A stretch of DNA of 64,000 bases from Halovenus salina. Its GTDB lineage: Archaea; Halobacteriota; Halobacteria; Halobacteriales; Haloarculaceae. The stretch's first letter is position 1; each line of letters opens with the position of its first letter. Shown in pieces: positions 43,026-53,347 of this stretch. Position numbers and translations under genes: made by a program. The stretch spans positions 496,001 to 560,000 of the forward strand of contig NZ_CP112972.1 of NCBI RefSeq assembly GCF_026410925.1, given 5' to 3'. The notes under the pieces are model-generated. The model ran no database searches. It worked only from the letters and a program-made list of their open reading frames with translations, and had not been told where the DNA came from.

Positions 43026-43382
43026 CGGGCCGGGCGCGATTTGAACACTCACTCACACGGTCGCTCGCTGCTCGCGGTTTCACCGCTCGCATTCGAGGTC
43101 TTCGCTTCGCTCCGACCTCGCACCGCTCGCGCTGCGTGTTCCCTGTGATTCAAGTCGTGCCTGCCGGTTCATTCACCGCCTCGTTGCTCGCGGCTTCGCC
43201 GCTCGTACTCGTGGCACTCACTCTATTTGCGCCACGCAACGCTCGGCGGTTCAAAGCACGGGCCGGGCGCAATTTGAACACACGGTCGGACGTGCTCACT
43301 TCGTTGCGCGCGACCTCCCTGCGATTCAAATCGTGCCTGCCAGTTCACTCACCCCCTCGTTGCCACTCGGCGGTTCGTTGCA
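43026..43382. repeat. Array of tRNA-Lys 3'-end copies (att-like)
   Basis: Direct copies of the 3' end of tRNA-Lys (43383-43405) occur at 43026-43048 (23/23 match) and 43257-43281 (24/25 match, counted from 43381). Between them, GATTCAARTCGTGCCTGCC recurs at about 43146 and 43323, which resembles the same tRNA end in inverted orientation with changes. Each unit also shares ACCNCCTCGTTGC and CTCGGCGGTTC blocks. This looks like repeated integration and loss, or tandem duplication, at the tRNA. Confidence 0.65.
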
Positions 43383-43456
43383 CGGGCCGGGCGCGATTTG
43401 AACACGCGGCCATCTGGTTAAAAGCCAGACGCTCTGCCAAACTGAGCTACCGGCCC
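43383..43456 (-). tRNA. tRNA-Lys (TTT)
   Basis: 74 nt on the minus strand: acceptor GGGCCGG/CCGGCCC, D-stem GCTC/GAGC, anticodon stem TCTGG/CCAGA with loop CTTTTAA (anticodon TTT at 43422-43420), T-stem GCGTG/CGCGC with loop TTCAAAT, discriminator G. Full cloverleaf, no intron. Its 3' end faces the array of partial copies and the AT-rich islet. Confidence 0.95.
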
Positions 43457-43490
43457 TCACCCTATCGTCGGGGAGTCTCCGGTTAAGACC

Positions 43491-44144
43491 TTACGATTTC
43501 TGGAACAACTCGGCAATCTCCTCACCGGGTCGCTGCCCGTCCAGGGAGGCTTCTCGTCGCAACAGACAGTACTCTTCTGGCGGTAACGTCACTGTCAGCT
43601 CACCCAGGCTGTAGCCTCGCTGTTCGAGTGCTCCCTCGACGGAGCGACCATCCCGAATATCACCGACCACGTCCCGAACCTCTCGGACTGTGAGGTCGTG
43701 GTCGATGACCGCCCAGGCGAGGTGTAGCCGTGCAGTCCCCTGGACTCTGGCAATGTGTTTTGCCGTCGAGGGGGCGATGTCACCAGTCGCGACGTGCCTC
43801 CGCACCGCCTGTGGCAGGTCGTGTACCCGTGCCCACGTCCTGATGAACGAGACTGTCACATGCTCGCCGGCGCGCTCTGTTGCCCCTCTGTAGGAGCCGG
43901 TTCCCCGGACCAGGACAGCACAGGCGGCTGCGCCACGTAACATCACGAGATGGTCTGCCTCGTCGGAGACCGTCTCGGCAAACGAGCCGACGAGTTCGGC
44001 CGCAGTGTCGATACTCTCCGGATCGTCCGGGTCGAACTGGAGGGCCGGCTGTTCTCCGTCTCTCAGGTCGGCTCGGACAACAGGGTCACCGACCGGCGAG
44101 TTCCGTTCTGTCGGGACTCTCCCGCTGCAGTCCTCCTCAGTCAT
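43491..44144 (-). CDS. DUF7119-like haloarchaeal protein
   Basis: 217 residues starting MTEEDCSGRVPTERNSPVG. The central region VTVSFIRTWARVHDLPQAVRRHVATGDIAPSTAKHIARVQG is helical and resembles ParB-like or sigma-type helix-turn-helix segments; I associate it with DUF7119. The C-terminus ends EIAELFQKS. DNA or RNA binding is inference. It lies just upstream of tRNA-Lys on the same strand (34 nt) and divergent from glmU. Confidence 0.7.
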   Translation of the reverse strand: MTEEDCSGRVPTERNSPVGDPVVRADLRDGEQPALQFDPDDPESIDTAAELVGSFAETVSDEADHLVMLRGAAACAVLVRGTGSYRGATERAGEHVTVSFIRTWARVHDLPQAVRRHVATGDIAPSTAKHIARVQGTARLHLAWAVIDHDLTVREVRDVVGDIRDGRSVEGALEQRGYSLGELTVTLPPEEYCLLRREASLDGQRPGEEIAELFQKS

Positions 44145-44306
44145 GTAGCCATCTATGTGGGCCAGCCGCAAAAGCGCCGGTTCTTTCGCGAATGTTGACG
44201 GAACCTGGAGACAGGCCTGGAACGAACCGTGTGAAGATTGTTGCCACTCGTCTCGCCCTCGGCGCGTGTCAGTACTACTTAGTCAGCTGGCGGAGATAGA
44301 CGACCC

Positions 44307-45488
44307 ATGCAGACTGTAATCCTCGCGGCAGGGCAGGGGACACGGATGCGCCCGCTCACGGAGTCGATTGCAAAACCGATGTTGCCGGTTGCCGGTCGCC
44401 CGCTCGTCTCACACACGGCAGACGCGGCTGTTGATGCGGGTGCATCTGAACTGATTATCGTCGTTGGCTACGAGGCCGAGGACGTTCGCGAGCACTTCGG
44501 TTCCGAACACCGCGGAGTTCCCGTGACCTTCACGACACAGGAACAACAGCGAGGAACCGCCGATGCTCTCAGGGCGGCTCGATCCCATCTCGACGGCCCC
44601 TTTGCGGTCCTCAACGGCGACAATCTCTACGAGTCCGAGGACCTCACTGCCCTCTTCGAGGCCGGGCCGTCGATTGGGGCCATCCGCGTCGAAGACCCTA
44701 CCAGTTACGGCGTGCTCTCGACAGCCGACGGTCGCGTTGCCGACATCGTCGAGAAGCCGTCGGACCCACCGTCGAATCTCGCCAACGCCGGAGCGTACGT
44801 CTTCACAGCCGAAGCAAGCGAGTATCTCGACGTAGCGGAGTCCCAGCGTGGCGAGTACGAACTCACCGATGTGGTCGCCCGAACCATCGAGGCGGCGTCG
44901 GTGACGCCGGTCGAACTCGGCCGATGGCTCGATGTCGGCCGACCCTGGGAGTTGCTCGAAGCAAACGAGTGGAAACTCGATGACCTGGACCGCTCGGTCC
45001 GGGGCGATGTTGCTGATTCCGCCGAGATTCGAGGGCCGGTCGTCGTTGAGGAGGGGGCGACCGTCGAATCGGGCGTCGTCATCGAAGGACCCGCGCTGCT
45101 CCAAGAGGGCGCTACCGTCGGGCCGAATGCCTACGTCCGTGGCAAAACACTGCTCGGTCCGGAGACGAAAGTCGGCCACGGCGTCGAAGTCAAAAACAGC
45201 ATCCTGATGGCGGGAACGCACGTCCCACACCTCTCGTATGTTGGTGACAGTGTTCTCGGACGCAACGTCAACTTCGGGGCTGGAACGAACGTCGCCAACC
45301 TCCGCCACGACGACGGGCCAGTCCAGGTGACTGTCAAGGGCGACCGAGTCTCGACTGAGCGACGGAAGTTCGGCGTCATCGTCGGGGACGACGCTAAGAC
45401 CGCTATCAACACCACGCTGAACGCGGGTGTGAAACTCGCTGCCGGCGCAACAACGACACCCGGGGAGACTGTCCTGCGGGATAGATAA
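44307..45488 (+). CDS. glmU: Bifunctional sugar-1-phosphate nucleotidyltransferase/acyltransferase (GlmU-like 2)
   Basis: 393 residues. VILAAGQGTRMRPLTESIAKPMLPVAG and VLNGDNLYES form the nucleotidyltransferase site. From about 235 the hexapeptide repeats (GPVVVEEGATVESGVVIEGPALL, GRNVNFGAGTNVANL) form a left-handed beta-helix, and GVIVGDDAKTAINTTLNAGVKL matches the archaeal bifunctional GlmU/ST0452 C-terminus. It can acetylate GlcN-1-P and uridylate GlcNAc-1-P. Preferred glmU candidate over the paralogue at 36641. Confidence 0.9.
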   Translation: MQTVILAAGQGTRMRPLTESIAKPMLPVAGRPLVSHTADAAVDAGASELIIVVGYEAEDVREHFGSEHRGVPVTFTTQEQQRGTADALRAARSHLDGPFAVLNGDNLYESEDLTALFEAGPSIGAIRVEDPTSYGVLSTADGRVADIVEKPSDPPSNLANAGAYVFTAEASEYLDVAESQRGEYELTDVVARTIEAASVTPVELGRWLDVGRPWELLEANEWKLDDLDRSVRGDVADSAEIRGPVVVEEGATVESGVVIEGPALLQEGATVGPNAYVRGKTLLGPETKVGHGVEVKNSILMAGTHVPHLSYVGDSVLGRNVNFGAGTNVANLRHDDGPVQVTVKGDRVSTERRKFGVIVGDDAKTAINTTLNAGVKLAAGATTTPGETVLRDR

Positions 45489-45493
45489 CCGCT

Positions 45494-47029
45494 CTACCGT
45501 CCGAACACACCGGCCACACGGTCGCGATACCGGCCCGAGAGCTCACCCACGATGAGACGGTCCCGTTTGTCGAGACCAACAGCCCACAGGGTCAGCAGAT
45601 ACCCACCGATACCCAGGACAGTTCCGACACCCAGTGCTCCCGGCCCGTCCAGGAACACACGGACCAGAAGCATCACCACGATCATCACGACTCCTGCCGT
45701 GAGGGGCTTGAGGAAGGTCCTGTCGTAGGGCCACAGCCCCTCGAAGTGTCTGAGCAAGACCACCTGGATCCCGTTCTGGACGGCAATAGCCAGCGACGTG
45801 CCAAGCGCCGCGCCGACCAGACCGAAGCTGACGACGAAGGTGTACGTCAACACCAGATTAAGCACGGCGAGCAGCCAGTCGAGGGCCATCCGGGCGTACT
45901 GGTGGTCTGTCATCATCAGGAGCCAGCCGGTCGCGCCAACTGCACTCCCCACGAATACGCCCGCCAGATAGACGACGAGCGGCAGATACCCCCGCGTGTA
46001 CGTCGGTCCGAACACAGCGAGGAACGTCTCACCGTAGACCCCGAGGACCGCAACCACGGGCAGTACCGTCGTAATAATCAGCCGCGTGGCGGCAGAGTAG
46101 ACAGCGTTGAGCGTCTGCATCTTGTCTTCGGCGTACAGGTTCGACGCCACCGGCGGGAGCAACTGATTGAACGCGAGCAGCGGAATCCAGGCCACGGAGA
46201 CGAGAACCAGTACGATGTTGTAGACGCCGGCCGCGACGGCTGTCAGTAACCCACCGACCAACAGCAGGTCGAGCCGGTTCTGGAACACCTTCCCGAGGCT
46301 GCTCAACGCGACCGGGCCGGCGTGGTTATAGAATCCGCGTATCTCGGAGCGAATGCCACGAAGCTGTGGGGCGATACCGGTCGTGCTGATAGACAGTGGG
46401 AGCACCACCACCACGAGTAAGAGAGCGCAGGCCAGAATCGCGCCGGCCACACCGACCACAGAGTAGCCAAACAGGAGCGCAGTGCCGCCGCCGACGAGCC
46501 GAACTCCCGGTCTGAGGAGCTTGTTTATCACCACCTCGCCACGAGCCGACCCCGTGGCACGGAACACGCCTGCCGTGAGCATCAGGATGCCCAGCAGGCC
46601 GACCAGCGCACCGAACAGCCGCATCGCGGAGGGGAAGCTCATGGTCTCGACGGTCAGATTGTTGATGGTCGGTGCGGCTATCCAGACACCAACAAAGAGC
46701 ATCAACCCGAATCCAGCGGTCGTCGCATACCCCAGCCCGACGAGCACGGATTGGCGTGGGTCATCGCCGGCGGCTTCGGGGAGGAATCGCTGCAACGCCG
46801 GAACACTCCCGAACGTGACTATGCGCATCAACAGCTGAGTGATTCGCCAGGCCAGCGCGTAGACGCCGTACGAGACCGGCCCGAGTCCTCTCGCGAGGAT
46901 AAACTCGGCAGCCGTCGAGAGCACCCGCTGGGCGGAGACACCTCCTGCGGTCACGACGGCCCCGTGAGCGATTGTGACGAGTGCCTCGCGTTCGTCGTCG
47001 TCCAATCCGGTGGTAGACTCCTCTATCAC
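45494..47029 (-). CDS. Polysaccharide flippase (MATE/Wzx-like)
   Basis: 511 residues from GTG at 47029 (no in-frame ATG nearby). About 14 hydrophobic helices are visible, starting at GAVVTAGGVSAQRVLSTAAEFILARGLGP, a typical Wzx/PST-family N-terminus. Such proteins flip lipid-linked sugars across the membrane for glycan or S-layer glycosylation. It ends five bases from the convergent glmU and starts 68 nt downstream of the 555-residue gene on the same strand, which suggests a cell-surface glycan context. Confidence 0.85.
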   Translation of the reverse strand: MIEESTTGLDDDEREALVTIAHGAVVTAGGVSAQRVLSTAAEFILARGLGPVSYGVYALAWRITQLLMRIVTFGSVPALQRFLPEAAGDDPRQSVLVGLGYATTAGFGLMLFVGVWIAAPTINNLTVETMSFPSAMRLFGALVGLLGILMLTAGVFRATGSARGEVVINKLLRPGVRLVGGGTALLFGYSVVGVAGAILACALLLVVVVLPLSISTTGIAPQLRGIRSEIRGFYNHAGPVALSSLGKVFQNRLDLLLVGGLLTAVAAGVYNIVLVLVSVAWIPLLAFNQLLPPVASNLYAEDKMQTLNAVYSAATRLIITTVLPVVAVLGVYGETFLAVFGPTYTRGYLPLVVYLAGVFVGSAVGATGWLLMMTDHQYARMALDWLLAVLNLVLTYTFVVSFGLVGAALGTSLAIAVQNGIQVVLLRHFEGLWPYDRTFLKPLTAGVVMIVVMLLVRVFLDGPGALGVGTVLGIGGYLLTLWAVGLDKRDRLIVGELSGRYRDRVAGVFGR

Positions 47030-47097
47030 GACATGTACTCGGTCCCGAACCCCGTCCCAGTGTTAAAAATCTCGATTACGACATCAGCCCGGACGGG

Positions 47098-48765
47098 CTA
47101 CCCGCTGGCCTGGCTCTCGTTTTGGGCTGTCTCCTCTGCTGGGACGTACTTGACCGATGGCTCTTCACCCGGTCCGATTGGAATACGCTGAATCACGGTC
47201 CCGTCTTCGTCCTCGATGACGATGTAGTACTCAACGTTGTCCTCGCCCGGCGCAGGTTCGGTATCGATATCGTTGGTCCCGTTCACGTCTTCACCCCTGA
47301 GGAAGGCTTTTACCTCGCTCGTCGAGGTGACCGTAAGTGCCTCTTTGTTGGCCGAGTTCACGAAGACGTGTCGTGTGATATCGGTGCTGTCGACGGGAAC
47401 GACTTTCGAGTGCCACCAGAGCTGTCCGTCGACGAACACCGGAATTGGCTCGACAACCACGAAGTTATCACCCCAGCCAGTCTGTGAGTCCTGGCTTCTC
47501 ACGATACCCATTGCTCGCTCTGGACCCGTCAGGGTCTGTCTTTTGCTCTCGAAGTAGGTCGGCTCTCCCGTTCGAGAGTCGATGAACCAGACCTCGTCCA
47601 GCCCGCGAGTATCTGCGCCGTAGGGCTCCATTGTGGTCACGTACGACATCCGCTCGCTCTTCAGGTCGACGACAAACGGCTGTTTGTTACCTGCTCCTTG
47701 GGGGAGCGAGGCGACTTCGACCTCGTTTTCGTGCGAGCCGATTGTCCCCATCTGGTTGATGATTCCCTCACGATAGCCGAGCGATTCCATCTTCCGGTTC
47801 GTGTTGTACAACGGATAAAGCCGCTGTCCTTCAAGAACCTCGCTATTACGAGCCTCCTCCGGGCTGAGATTCTCGATTGTCCCATCCGGGTGAATCAGGG
47901 CGACCCCCTCCCAAGTTGGCGTCGTGTGTGGGATGGGAGTTAGATGCCATTCGTGGCCGGTCTTGGGGTAGGCCATGTAGGGTTTCCCGTCGTGGACGAA
48001 CTCGATTGCGTCGTCGTTGTACTTCGCCCAGAAGTCTGACTTCCGGAGATTCCAGGATGAACCACGGTGGAGCAACATACCCTCGCCGACACTAAACGGC
48101 GTGTCGTCAAAGGCCTGAATCTCCTGGTCTTCCATGCTGGTCATATCCGAGAGCAGGACGCCCTGTTGGTTCTCGAAGAGCATATTGCGGAACCCATCGG
48201 GCTGAATCGGGTACGACCAGGCCAGTCGACCGTCTTCCATCCGTGCGATATCACTGGTACCGAGCCGATACTGCCGGTAGGAGACCGAGCCCCGACTCTG
48301 GACGTCGGCGACCGACCGGGGAACGATGCGTGCATTGTCGGCGTTCATCTCCGGGAAGTTCTCGACCGGTTCCCCCTCGGCCATCGTCTGCTCGGCCAGC
48401 GTCCGTTCCTCGAGGGCGTTCGCCGGCACCGAATACAGCCCTGCGAGCACGAGTGCGACGATGATAACGCCCACGACCAGAGCGAGTTTGACAATCACCG
48501 AGGAATTCACCTCACCGCGGTCTGTCTCCTCGAACAGTGCGGCAACTGCGGCCGCGGCCCTCGAATCCTCGGTATCGAGTGGCGGCAGAAACCAGAGCAC
48601 AGTGACAGTCAGCAGTGTCAGAGTCCAGAAAATTAGCGCTCCGGGTGAGTTGAGCATATCGTAGAAGATTGGATGGAACAGGGGGCGCAACACGTACACG
48701 ACAGCGAGAACAAGGACGAAGCCGACACCTCGTTTGAGAAGATGTCTTCGAAGCGATGCGGACAC
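47098..48765 (-). CDS. Membrane-anchored orphan protein with large ectodomain
   Basis: 555 residues from GTG at 48765. Three helices (about 14-32, 42-61 and 89-111) are followed by a roughly 440-residue outside region rich in Asp, Glu, Tyr and Trp (RLAWSYPIQPDGFRNMLF, LHRGSSWNLRKSDFWAKY, AYPKTGHEWHLTPIPH, VFVDGQLWWHSKVVPVDS). The pattern suggests repeated beta-rich modules, perhaps a propeller. No catalytic motif or family recognised; it is unlike any haloarchaeal family I can name. A TATA-like CATATTTATGC lies about 35 nt upstream. Confidence 0.75.
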   Translation of the reverse strand: MSASLRRHLLKRGVGFVLVLAVVYVLRPLFHPIFYDMLNSPGALIFWTLTLLTVTVLWFLPPLDTEDSRAAAAVAALFEETDRGEVNSSVIVKLALVVGVIIVALVLAGLYSVPANALEERTLAEQTMAEGEPVENFPEMNADNARIVPRSVADVQSRGSVSYRQYRLGTSDIARMEDGRLAWSYPIQPDGFRNMLFENQQGVLLSDMTSMEDQEIQAFDDTPFSVGEGMLLHRGSSWNLRKSDFWAKYNDDAIEFVHDGKPYMAYPKTGHEWHLTPIPHTTPTWEGVALIHPDGTIENLSPEEARNSEVLEGQRLYPLYNTNRKMESLGYREGIINQMGTIGSHENEVEVASLPQGAGNKQPFVVDLKSERMSYVTTMEPYGADTRGLDEVWFIDSRTGEPTYFESKRQTLTGPERAMGIVRSQDSQTGWGDNFVVVEPIPVFVDGQLWWHSKVVPVDSTDITRHVFVNSANKEALTVTSTSEVKAFLRGEDVNGTNDIDTEPAPGEDNVEYYIVIEDEDGTVIQRIPIGPGEEPSVKYVPAEETAQNESQASG

Positions 48766-48903
48766 CTCAGAAGCACCTCTGTTTGTTCGGATGCATAAAT
48801 ATGTTCGACTCGGACTACCTGCGGGACACAGTTAAGTGTAGGCACCTGATTCAAAACATATCTAAACTGTAACGAACGGAACGAGGACCGACAGGCGCGC
48901 TGT

Positions 48904-49467
48904 TCAGACGAGGTCGCGGAAGGCGTGTGCCGGGTCGTCGAACTCCTTGACGACCTCATCGAGAGTCGATTCGAGGTCCTCGACACGCTCTTCGAGCTCG
49001 GTTATCTCTTCGCTCGCTTCGAGTTCGCCCGCTGTCTTCTGGCTTTTGAGCAACTCTAGCTTCGAGGAAACCTCCATGTACTCCTGGACGTTGTTGTCGT
49101 ACTCAGAGACAGAGAGTTGCTTCTCGATGGCGTCGGTGAGCGTATCCCTGTCTGCAGGCTTACAGATGTAGTCGTCGAAGGGCATCTCGACGATATCGAA
49201 GTCGGGGTCGACTGCAGTCACCATCACGACAGCACAGTCCAGCCCGCGGTCCCGAATCTCTTCCAAGACCTCGTCACCGGAGAGGTCCGGCATCCGTCTG
49301 TCTAACAACACCACGTCGACGTCGTTGTCAATCTGTTCGAGTGCATCCTCGCCGCCATACGCCGTTTCTGTCTGGTACTCTAGATCCAGCTGGAGGGCGT
49401 ACGCATCAGCGACATCGTTCTCGTCGTCGACTACCAGGACTGTCGTATCTTCAGGCGACGATGACAT
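48904..49467 (-). CDS. HalX-domain response regulator
   Basis: 187 residues. The receiver domain has acidic pair D14/D15, phosphoacceptor D56 (VVLLDRRMPDLSG), T84 and K103 (YICKPADRDTL). The C-terminal part (about 125-185) is a coiled-coil of the haloarchaeal HalX type (SSKLELLKSQKTAGELEASEE). It is probably phosphorylated by a bacteriorhodopsin/PAS-type kinase and acts on gene expression. No kinase is adjacent. It lies between the orphan gene and the mnh operon, all on the minus strand. Confidence 0.9.
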   Translation of the reverse strand: MSSSPEDTTVLVVDDENDVADAYALQLDLEYQTETAYGGEDALEQIDNDVDVVLLDRRMPDLSGDEVLEEIRDRGLDCAVVMVTAVDPDFDIVEMPFDDYICKPADRDTLTDAIEKQLSVSEYDNNVQEYMEVSSKLELLKSQKTAGELEASEEITELEERVEDLESTLDEVVKEFDDPAHAFRDLV

Positions 49468-49619
49468 CTCTCGATATTACCCGTATTGATATGAACTCTT
49501 GCCGAAAAGTTAAGCCTTGCGTACGGCTGGAGATATACCACAATAGATACTTGTCTTACTGATATAATTCGTGTCCCAGCAGTCCGTGAAATGGCTCGTG
49601 ACCGAGGGATGTCTGGGTC

Positions 49620-49991
49620 TCAGCCAGGTTCGTCGCGTTGCTCCTCGCTATCGCCACCCTCTCCTTCGGTCGGCCATGTAACGCCCTCCAGAAACGGAAT
49701 ACCGACCCGCTGTGCAGCACGGGCAATCATGTGAGCGCCGGTGGGCACCGTCAGAAACAGGAAGACAATGCCGACGAGCGAGGTCAGGCCCGCTCCGCCA
49801 GGGCCAAACTGGACGAAGCCAGCGAGGAATATCGCCGCTGTCCCGAGCGTCGTCGGCTTGCTCGTGGCGTGCATCCGGTTATAAACGTTCGGGAGCCGCA
49901 ACAGGCCGATAGTACCGACAGTCAGAAAGAAACAGCCGACGAGCACCAGGCCGACGATTGTCAGCTGGCGTGCTGTCTCGACGCCACTCAT
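49620..49991 (-). CDS. mnhG: Mrp cation/proton antiporter subunit G
   Basis: 123 residues from ATG at 49991; a GTG two codons earlier (49997) is also possible. Three helices and GLLRLPNVYNRMHATSKPTTLG are the MnhG/PhaG hallmark. The C-terminal 30 residues are acidic. Last gene of the operon, 31 nt after mnhF. The protein is an accessory membrane subunit of the Na+/H+ (or K+/H+) antiporter complex. Confidence 0.92.
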   Translation of the reverse strand: MSGVETARQLTIVGLVLVGCFFLTVGTIGLLRLPNVYNRMHATSKPTTLGTAAIFLAGFVQFGPGGAGLTSLVGIVFLFLTVPTGAHMIARAAQRVGIPFLEGVTWPTEGEGGDSEEQRDEPG

Positions 49992-50022
49992 TGCCACCGA
50001 CCTCCGGGATGTCGTGTTTCTG

Positions 50023-50316
50023 TCACTGTTGTCTCCGTGTGATGATATCGCCCTCGGTGATGTATTTCGCGACCGTCACAGTCGAGAGAAAGCCGATAAT
50101 CGCCAACACGATAGCCGACGAGACGAACAGTCCTCTGTCGGTTTTCAGCGCGAACAGCATTGCGATTGCGATGACGTTCGTGGCAATCGTATCGAGACCG
50201 ACCACGCGGTCCGGGACCGTCGGTCCACGTATCACTCTGTACCCACAGAGAATACAGAGTCCGGCGACGAGCACGAGCGCGGCGTCGATGACAAACGCGA
50301 CGGTCTGTTCAGTCAT
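50023..50316 (-). CDS. mnhF: Mrp cation/proton antiporter subunit F
   Basis: 97 residues with three helices. YRVIRGPTVPDRVVGLDTIATN is the MnhF signature. It starts inside the end of mnhE (8-base overlap), so translation is probably coupled. Accessory subunit of the membrane complex. Confidence 0.93.
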   Translation of the reverse strand: MTEQTVAFVIDAALVLVAGLCILCGYRVIRGPTVPDRVVGLDTIATNVIAIAMLFALKTDRGLFVSSAIVLAIIGFLSTVTVAKYITEGDIITRRQQ

Positions 50317-50940
50317 TCGTCTCCTCCGTGTCGACCTCCGAGTTGCTCAGTGTCTGTTCCGAGAGTGTTTTGGGCTCGGGCGGGTGGCCCGGCGGATGGA
50401 CGGTAATCTCTGGGGCAGGGTCCGAGGGGTCACCCTCCTCGTCGAAGATGACAAGCGCATAATCCTCCCACTGTCGTATTGGCTCCACGATTTTCTCGGG
50501 GTGTCTGCCGTCGATTGCGTGCACGTAGAGCGCGTTCTCCTCCGGGTCGTGATCAAGCGTTATGGTTCCGGGAGTTATAGTAATACTGTTTGCGATGGTC
50601 GTCACACCGATATCAGTCTCGACGCGGAGAGGCACGAGAATTACCTGTGGCCGCAGTGGCATATTCGGGGCGAGCACCCGGTAGGCTACGTCCACGTTCG
50701 CCACCACGATCTCTTTGAGGAAATACACGATATACAGCAGGCTGTAGGGCAACGCGACCACAATCCCTCCCAGCTTGACCGTCTCGGAGTAGAGCCGGCG
50801 GAACAGATACGCAAGCGGAAGGCCAACCCCGAGGCCGACCAGAAACGTCGTCAGCACTGCTTTGGGTCTCAGCGCTGGCCCCTCGACGAAGACCCACACC
50901 ACCGCAAAGAGCACACCGGCCGCGAGCCAGCGTCTGATTT

Positions 50941-50944
<4 letters not shown>
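50309..50944 (-). CDS. mnhE: Mrp cation/proton antiporter subunit E
   Basis: 211 residues. Two or three N-terminal helices with WVFVEGPALRPKAVLTTFLVGLGVG, then a cytosolic domain containing VETDIGVTTIANSITITPGTITLD, the MnhE signature, and HAIDG. An acidic tail of about 45 residues (EEGDPSDPAPEITV...) is longer than in bacterial MnhE (about 160 residues). Four-base overlap with mnhD. Confidence 0.93.
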
Positions 50945-52544
<1,600 letters not shown>

Positions 52545-52548
<4 letters not shown>

Positions 52549-52889
52549 CGGTCCCACTCCGTGACGTTCATCGTTCCGTTTTCCTCGTAGGCGCGGTACG
52601 ACAGCGCGAGCGCGAAGGCGGTCATCCCGAAGCTGATGACGATAGCGGTCAACACCAGCGCCTGGACCACCGGGTCAGTCGTCGCCGGAAACGGCTCGTG
52701 ATGGTCTGCCAGCACCGGAACCGAGTCCGTCGTCCCTTCGGTGACGCCGCCGACCGTAATCAGATAGACGTTTGCGGCCTGCGAGAAGATGGCGAGCCCC
52801 CAGACGACTTTCACGAGGTCGTCCCGGAGCAACAGGAAGGTCCCGAACGCAAACAGCGCGCCAATCGTGACGGCGAGCGCCAGCGTCAT
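52545..52889 (-). CDS. mnhC: Mrp cation/proton antiporter subunit C
   Basis: 114 residues, three helices, related to NuoK. LRDDLVKVVWGLAIFSQAANVYLITVG and DPVVQALVLTAIVISFGMTAFALAL are characteristic, the latter with the conserved DPxxQALVLTAIVI. Four-base overlaps with both mnhB and mnhD indicate translational coupling. Confidence 0.94.
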
Positions 52890-53347
52890 TCTGCACTCAC
52901 CACCGAGAAGACGGTCAACAGCCCGCCGACGACAACACAGAAGATGCCGATATCGAACACGAGCGCACTCGCCAGCTCCACGTCGCCGAACAGGGGGAGA
53001 TGCAGGTGAACGAACGTCTGTGAGAGCACCGGCTGACCGAAGAAGACCCCGGCCAGTGCGCTGGCGAGGATGACGACCAGTCCGAGCATAAACAGCCGCC
53101 TGTAGGCAGCAACACTTCGGTGTTGGCCGATGCTGGCCTCACGTTCGACCTCCCGGCCGAGCACGCCTACTTCGAGGTAGTCCAGGTTGTAGGCGACGTA
53201 CACCAGCGCGAACGCTGCGACGGTCAACACGCCGCCAATAAAGCCACCGCCGGGGAGGTTGTGCCCCTGCAGGAACAGCGAGAACGCGACGACGAGCACA
53301 ATCGGGACGACGATTCTGGCGGTCGTCCGCATGATGACCGTCGTCAT
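52886..53347 (-). CDS. mnhB: Mrp cation/proton antiporter subunit B
   Basis: 153 residues with four helices. FLQGHNLPGGGFIGGV is the MnhB signature, and FGDVELASALVFDIGIFCVVVG is the conserved C-terminal helix. Its ATG overlaps the mnhA stop by four bases. Part of the membrane arm with MnhA. Confidence 0.94.
   Translation of the reverse strand: MTTVIMRTTARIVVPIVLVVAFSLFLQGHNLPGGGFIGGVLTVAAFALVYVAYNLDYLEVGVLGREVEREASIGQHRSVAAYRRLFMLGLVVILASALAGVFFGQPVLSQTFVHLHLPLFGDVELASALVFDIGIFCVVVGGLLTVFSVVSAE

Noticed and set aside
42797..43382. Integrase or provirus expected beside tRNA-Lys
   Set aside because: No frame in the islet resembles an integrase; only att-like remnants remain, so no mobile element is called.
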